A DNA stretch of 7,607 bases from Candidatus Cloacimonadota bacterium. GTDB taxonomy: Bacteria; Cloacimonadota; Cloacimonadia; Cloacimonadales; Cloacimonadaceae. Location of the stretch: positions 1 through 7,607 of the forward strand of contig JAEZUG010000035.1 in NCBI GenBank assembly GCA_023421135.1, written 5' to 3'. This document shows, piece by piece, positions 5,694 through 7,607 of the stretch. A model generated the notes under the pieces. It ran no database searches, had not been told where the DNA came from, and saw only the letters and a list, made by a program, of their open reading frames with translations. A program made the translations under genes and the position numbers. Positions within the stretch are counted from its first letter, which is position 1, and every line of letters starts with the position of its first letter.

Positions 5694-7157
5694 ATGAACG
5701 TATGGAAACGGATCAGTATCAGCATGGTTTTCCTGGCGCTTGTCGTGTTTGCCCATGCTCAGATAGGTCTAGACTCAGTGCAGGGACGCAGCCCGGTCGT
5801 ACAGGTCGTGCGCAATGTCAGCAGCGCTGTAGTTCAAATAAAGGTGGAGTCCACCGTCACGGTGCGGCAGAATAATCCTTTTCTAAACGACGATTTCTTC
5901 CGTTATTTCTTTCCCCAGCAGCCCCAGCAACAGCAAAGACCAGTCACCTCCATGGGCAGCGGGTTTATTTTTGACTTCAATGAGAGCAGCCGTGAGGCCT
6001 TTATCATGACCAATAACCACGTGGTCGAAGGTGGAGATAACCTCAAGATAACGGTTACTCTGGCCGATAAAAAGACCTATCAGGCCACGGTCGTGGGGCT
6101 GGATCCCAATACGGACGTGGCGGTGATCAAGATCACGGTCGAAGAAGATGAGCCCATCACCGTGGCTCCTCTGGGAGACTCCACTCAGTTGGAGATTGGA
6201 GATTGGGCAATAGCCATCGGTAATCCTTTTGGGGATATCGGTTTGGATAGAACCGTTACTCTAGGCGTGATCTCTGCGCTGGGACGTTCTAACCTGAATT
6301 TTGGCAACAATTCTCCCATCTATCAGGACTATATTCAAACGGATGCTGCCATTAATCCCGGCAATTCCGGCGGCCCGCTTCTCAATATCGCAGGACAGGT
6401 GATAGGCGTTAATGCCGCTATCACCAGCACTTCCGGTGGAAGTATCGGCATTGGTTTTGCCATCCCCATCAATCTTGCCAAACGAGTAGTAGACGATCTG
6501 ATCGAGAGCGGAGCCGTGAGCCGCGCTTACATGGGCATCACACCGCAGGAAATCACTGCCGATCTGATGGAAGCCTTCTCGCTTTCCGAGGTCTCCGGCG
6601 TGCTGGTCACTTCCGTGGAAGAAGATTCTCCGGCGGATTCTGCCGGTCTGGAAGTGGGCGACGTGATCGTTGAACTGGGCGGAGAAAGAGTGCCCAACGT
6701 GGCCAAATTCCGCATCGCAGTAGCTGTTTCCCGGATTGGGGACGTGATCCCTGTGCGCGTGATCAGAAACAACGAAGCCCTCACTCTGAGCGTCACTCTC
6801 ACCGCCTTCCCGAGCGAGACTGGCACAGCCGAGAAACCGCAGACCGATCTCAAGACCGATCATGGTATCACGGTGGAAGCCCTGGATGGGAACTATGCCC
6901 GGCAGAACAACATCACTGGTGATGCTGGCGTGGTAGTGCGCTCTGTGAGAGCCGATTCCCCTGCTGCAGTTGCCGGCATCCAACCCGGTATCATCATCCT
7001 GAGAGTGGGAAACACCCGCGTGAACAGCGTGGAGGAATTCAACACCGCCATCACTCAAGCTATAAACAACCTCAGTAATAGCCGTCGCCGTGCCATCAGC
7101 CTTCTGGTAACTGATCGCAACAAACGGCAATCCTATGTTACCCTGCGCTTTGATTGA
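5694..7157 (+). CDS. htrA: HtrA/DegP-family periplasmic serine endoprotease (Do family)
   Basis: This 487-residue exported protease-chaperone degrades or refolds damaged envelope proteins. Residues 1-22 form a Sec signal peptide (basic MNVWKR, hydrophobic core, AHA before Q23), so the mature protein is periplasmic and has no membrane anchor. The trypsin-like domain has a full catalytic triad: His109 (TNNHVVEGG), Asp141 (NTDVAVIKI) and Ser225 (GNSGGPLL). A glutamine/proline-rich LA-type loop is near residue 80 (FPQQPQQQQRP). PDZ1 runs from about 277 to 375, with carboxylate-loop motif YMGI at 279-282; PDZ2 from about 384 to the C-terminus, with SPAAVAGIQPG. Two PDZ domains and this length fit DegP/DegQ and not DegS. 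TAAGGAG (5681-5687) lies 6 bases upstream of ATG 5694. The frame stays open back to 5490, but that stretch is repeat and promoter DNA and would bury the signal peptide, so the earlier ATG was rejected. Confidence 0.95.
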   Translation: MNVWKRISISMVFLALVVFAHAQIGLDSVQGRSPVVQVVRNVSSAVVQIKVESTVTVRQNNPFLNDDFFRYFFPQQPQQQQRPVTSMGSGFIFDFNESSREAFIMTNNHVVEGGDNLKITVTLADKKTYQATVVGLDPNTDVAVIKITVEEDEPITVAPLGDSTQLEIGDWAIAIGNPFGDIGLDRTVTLGVISALGRSNLNFGNNSPIYQDYIQTDAAINPGNSGGPLLNIAGQVIGVNAAITSTSGGSIGIGFAIPINLAKRVVDDLIESGAVSRAYMGITPQEITADLMEAFSLSEVSGVLVTSVEEDSPADSAGLEVGDVIVELGGERVPNVAKFRIAVAVSRIGDVIPVRVIRNNEALTLSVTLTAFPSETGTAEKPQTDLKTDHGITVEALDGNYARQNNITGDAGVVVRSVRADSPAAVAGIQPGIIILRVGNTRVNSVEEFNTAITQAINNLSNSRRRAISLLVTDRNKRQSYVTLRFD

Positions 7158-7167
7158 TTGCTTGTAA

Positions 7168-7216
7168 GTGAACAGATAGTGACGAGTCAGCTAAGCGCAT
7201 AGCTGGGAGACTGCGG
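7168..7216. repeat. Composite heptamer repeat, tandem copy A
   Basis: The parts are GTGAACA (7168-7174), GATA, one GTGACGA unit (7179-7185), then a 25-base core (7192-7216) beginning TAAGCGCATAGCTG and ending GACTGCGG. The first 16 bases are identical to 7418-7433. The core matches 7463-7487 at 24 of 25 positions. It begins 10 bases after the htrA stop. Confidence 0.8.
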
Positions 7217-7226
7217 TTTACCTCCA

Positions 7227-7254
7227 TTCACCATTAACTTTTCACTATTAACTT
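7227..7254. repeat. Tandem duplication of a 14-base unit
   Basis: TTCACCATTAACTT (7227-7240) is followed directly by TTCACTATTAACTT (7241-7254), with one difference. It sits between the composite repeat and the palindrome at 7255. Confidence 0.7.
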
Positions 7255-7284
7255 GTAGGGGCAGACACAGAGGTTTGCCCCTAC
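7255..7284. repeat. GGCAGAC-type palindrome, possible htrA terminator
   Basis: A 12-base stem (7255-7266 with 7273-7284) contains one G-U pair and an ACAGAG loop. The wobble occurs at the same place in GGCAGAC/GTTTGCC as in the palindrome at 5304-5337. It lies about 100 bases after htrA and is followed by a pyrimidine-rich but not T-run tail. It may terminate transcription in either direction, and it belongs to a dispersed family. Confidence 0.7.
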
Positions 7285-7312
7285 ACTTCCTTTCACTAGG
7301 TCTCACTGAGAC

Positions 7313-7379
7313 GACACGCATGAGACACCCATGTGACACCCATGTGACACCCATGTAAATTCATGCGTGTCACATGGGT
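7313..7379. repeat. Triple 11-base direct repeat with interleaved inverted repeats
   Basis: Two perfect ACCCATGTGAC units (7327-7337, 7338-7348) and a third that diverges after ACCCATGT (7349-7359) form a tandem array. An inverted copy, GTCACATGGGT, is at 7369-7379. A separate 11-base inverted pair flanks the array: GACACGCATGA (7313-7323) and TCATGCGTGTC (7361-7371). The two inverted pairs are interleaved and share bases 7369-7371. No coding frame is seen. Confidence 0.8.
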
Positions 7380-7410
7380 ATGAGTTGCGTATTTTAAGGG
7401 TACTCTTTTA

Positions 7411-7487
7411 GTGAACAGTGAACAGATAGTGACAAGTGACAAGTGACGAGTGACAAGTCCGGTAAGCGCATAGCTGAGAGACTGCGG
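7411..7487. repeat. Composite heptamer repeat, tandem copy B
   Basis: Two GTGAACA units (7411-7424), GATA (7425-7428), four units GTGACAA, GTGACAA, GTGACGA, GTGACAA (7429-7456), then the 25-base core (7463-7487). It is a longer version of copy A at 7168-7216. The heptamer part is the reverse complement, unit for unit, of the array at 162-200 apart from one unit and a few bases. Confidence 0.8.
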
Positions 7488-7498
7488 CTTCGCTTAGT

Positions 7499-7525
7499 GA
7501 TTAGGGATTAGGGACTAGGGATTAG
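7499..7525. repeat. GATTAGG heptamer tandem array
   Basis: Units GATTAGG, GATTAGG, GACTAGG and a partial GATTAG follow one another. The unit is again 7 bases, as in the GTGACAA arrays. It lies in non-coding DNA downstream of composite copy B. Confidence 0.7.
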
Positions 7526-7564
7526 ACCGTACGTGTGGAGCTGGGAAACTAAAGCCACAGTCCT

Positions 7565-7607
7565 GTAGGAGCAGACCTGTGTGTCTACCCGCAAGCTCCG
7601 GAGGAGC
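7565..7607. repeat. GGCAGAC-family palindrome, degenerate and cut by the window edge
   Basis: GTAGGAGCAGACC (7565-7577) resembles the left arm at 7255. GGAGC (7568-7572) can pair with GCTCC (7595-7599), and AGAC with GTCT (7582-7585). A second small palindrome, GCTCC-GGA-GGAGC (7595-7607), competes for the same bases. The element may continue beyond the window. Confidence 0.5.

Noticed and set aside
6261..7130. 289-codon minus-strand frame opposite htrA
   Set aside because: Shadow of the HtrA coding sequence, with a low-complexity His/Asp/Gly-rich translation and no motif.
7313..7379. CRISPR array
   Set aside because: The 11-base units are directly adjacent without spacers, and the array has only three units.
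161..7456. Inverted heptamer arrays as terminal repeats of one 7-kb mobile element
   Set aside because: The repeats also occur inside at 5515 and 7168, no transposase or integrase is present, and the enclosed genes are ordinary chromosomal ones.
7499..7525. Telomere-like repeat
   Set aside because: Only about four imperfect 7-base units in the middle of other chromosomal repeats; the unit is GATTAGG and not a telomeric hexamer.

Overview
The window reads as a piece of a mid-GC, Gram-negative-type bacterial chromosome, probably from an uncultured anaerobe. The serine protease has a classic Sec signal peptide and a DegP/DegQ layout, which implies a periplasm. Genes have AGGAGG-like ribosome binding sites and recognisable TTGACA/TATAAT-type promoters. 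Intergenic spacers are packed with short GTGACAA/GTGAACA heptamer arrays and GGCAGAC...GTTTGCC palindromes. I associate this kind of spacer with lineages such as Cloacimonadota, but that placement is a guess that the sequence cannot prove.

Layout. Bases 1-117 are the 3' end of a group II intron (end of domain IV, domain V, domain VI with a bulged branch-point A). The reverse-transcriptase part, if any, lies outside the window. The 3' exon (118-200) belongs to a dispersed repeat, and an uninterrupted relative of it lies at 5479-5542. Bases 367-3028 hold four same-strand regulatory or accessory genes: a GNAT acetyltransferase, an AraC-type activator fused to a GyrI-like ligand-binding domain, a DUF1801 protein and a second GNAT acetyltransferase. 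A doubtful 29-residue ORF overlaps the end of the first. Bases 3202-5286 encode a cytoplasmic M3-family zinc oligopeptidase (Dcp/OpdA type), and 5694-7157 an exported HtrA/DegP-type serine protease with two PDZ domains. Both spacers after these peptidase genes (5287-5693 and 7158-7607) are non-coding and made mostly of repeats.

How the genes fit together. The AraC-GyrI, DUF1801 and second GNAT genes are tightly spaced and may form a small-molecule response cassette, with the AraC-GyrI protein as sensor and regulator. The two peptidases are separate transcription units: M3 for cytoplasmic peptide turnover, HtrA for envelope protein quality control.

I see no defence system, secondary-metabolite cluster or clearly new multi-gene system. 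The most notable features are in the non-coding DNA: the intron junction that coincides with the start of homology to a second repeat copy, the modular heptamer repeats, an interleaved inverted-repeat array at 7313-7379, and an internal translation start at the domain boundary of the AraC-GyrI gene.
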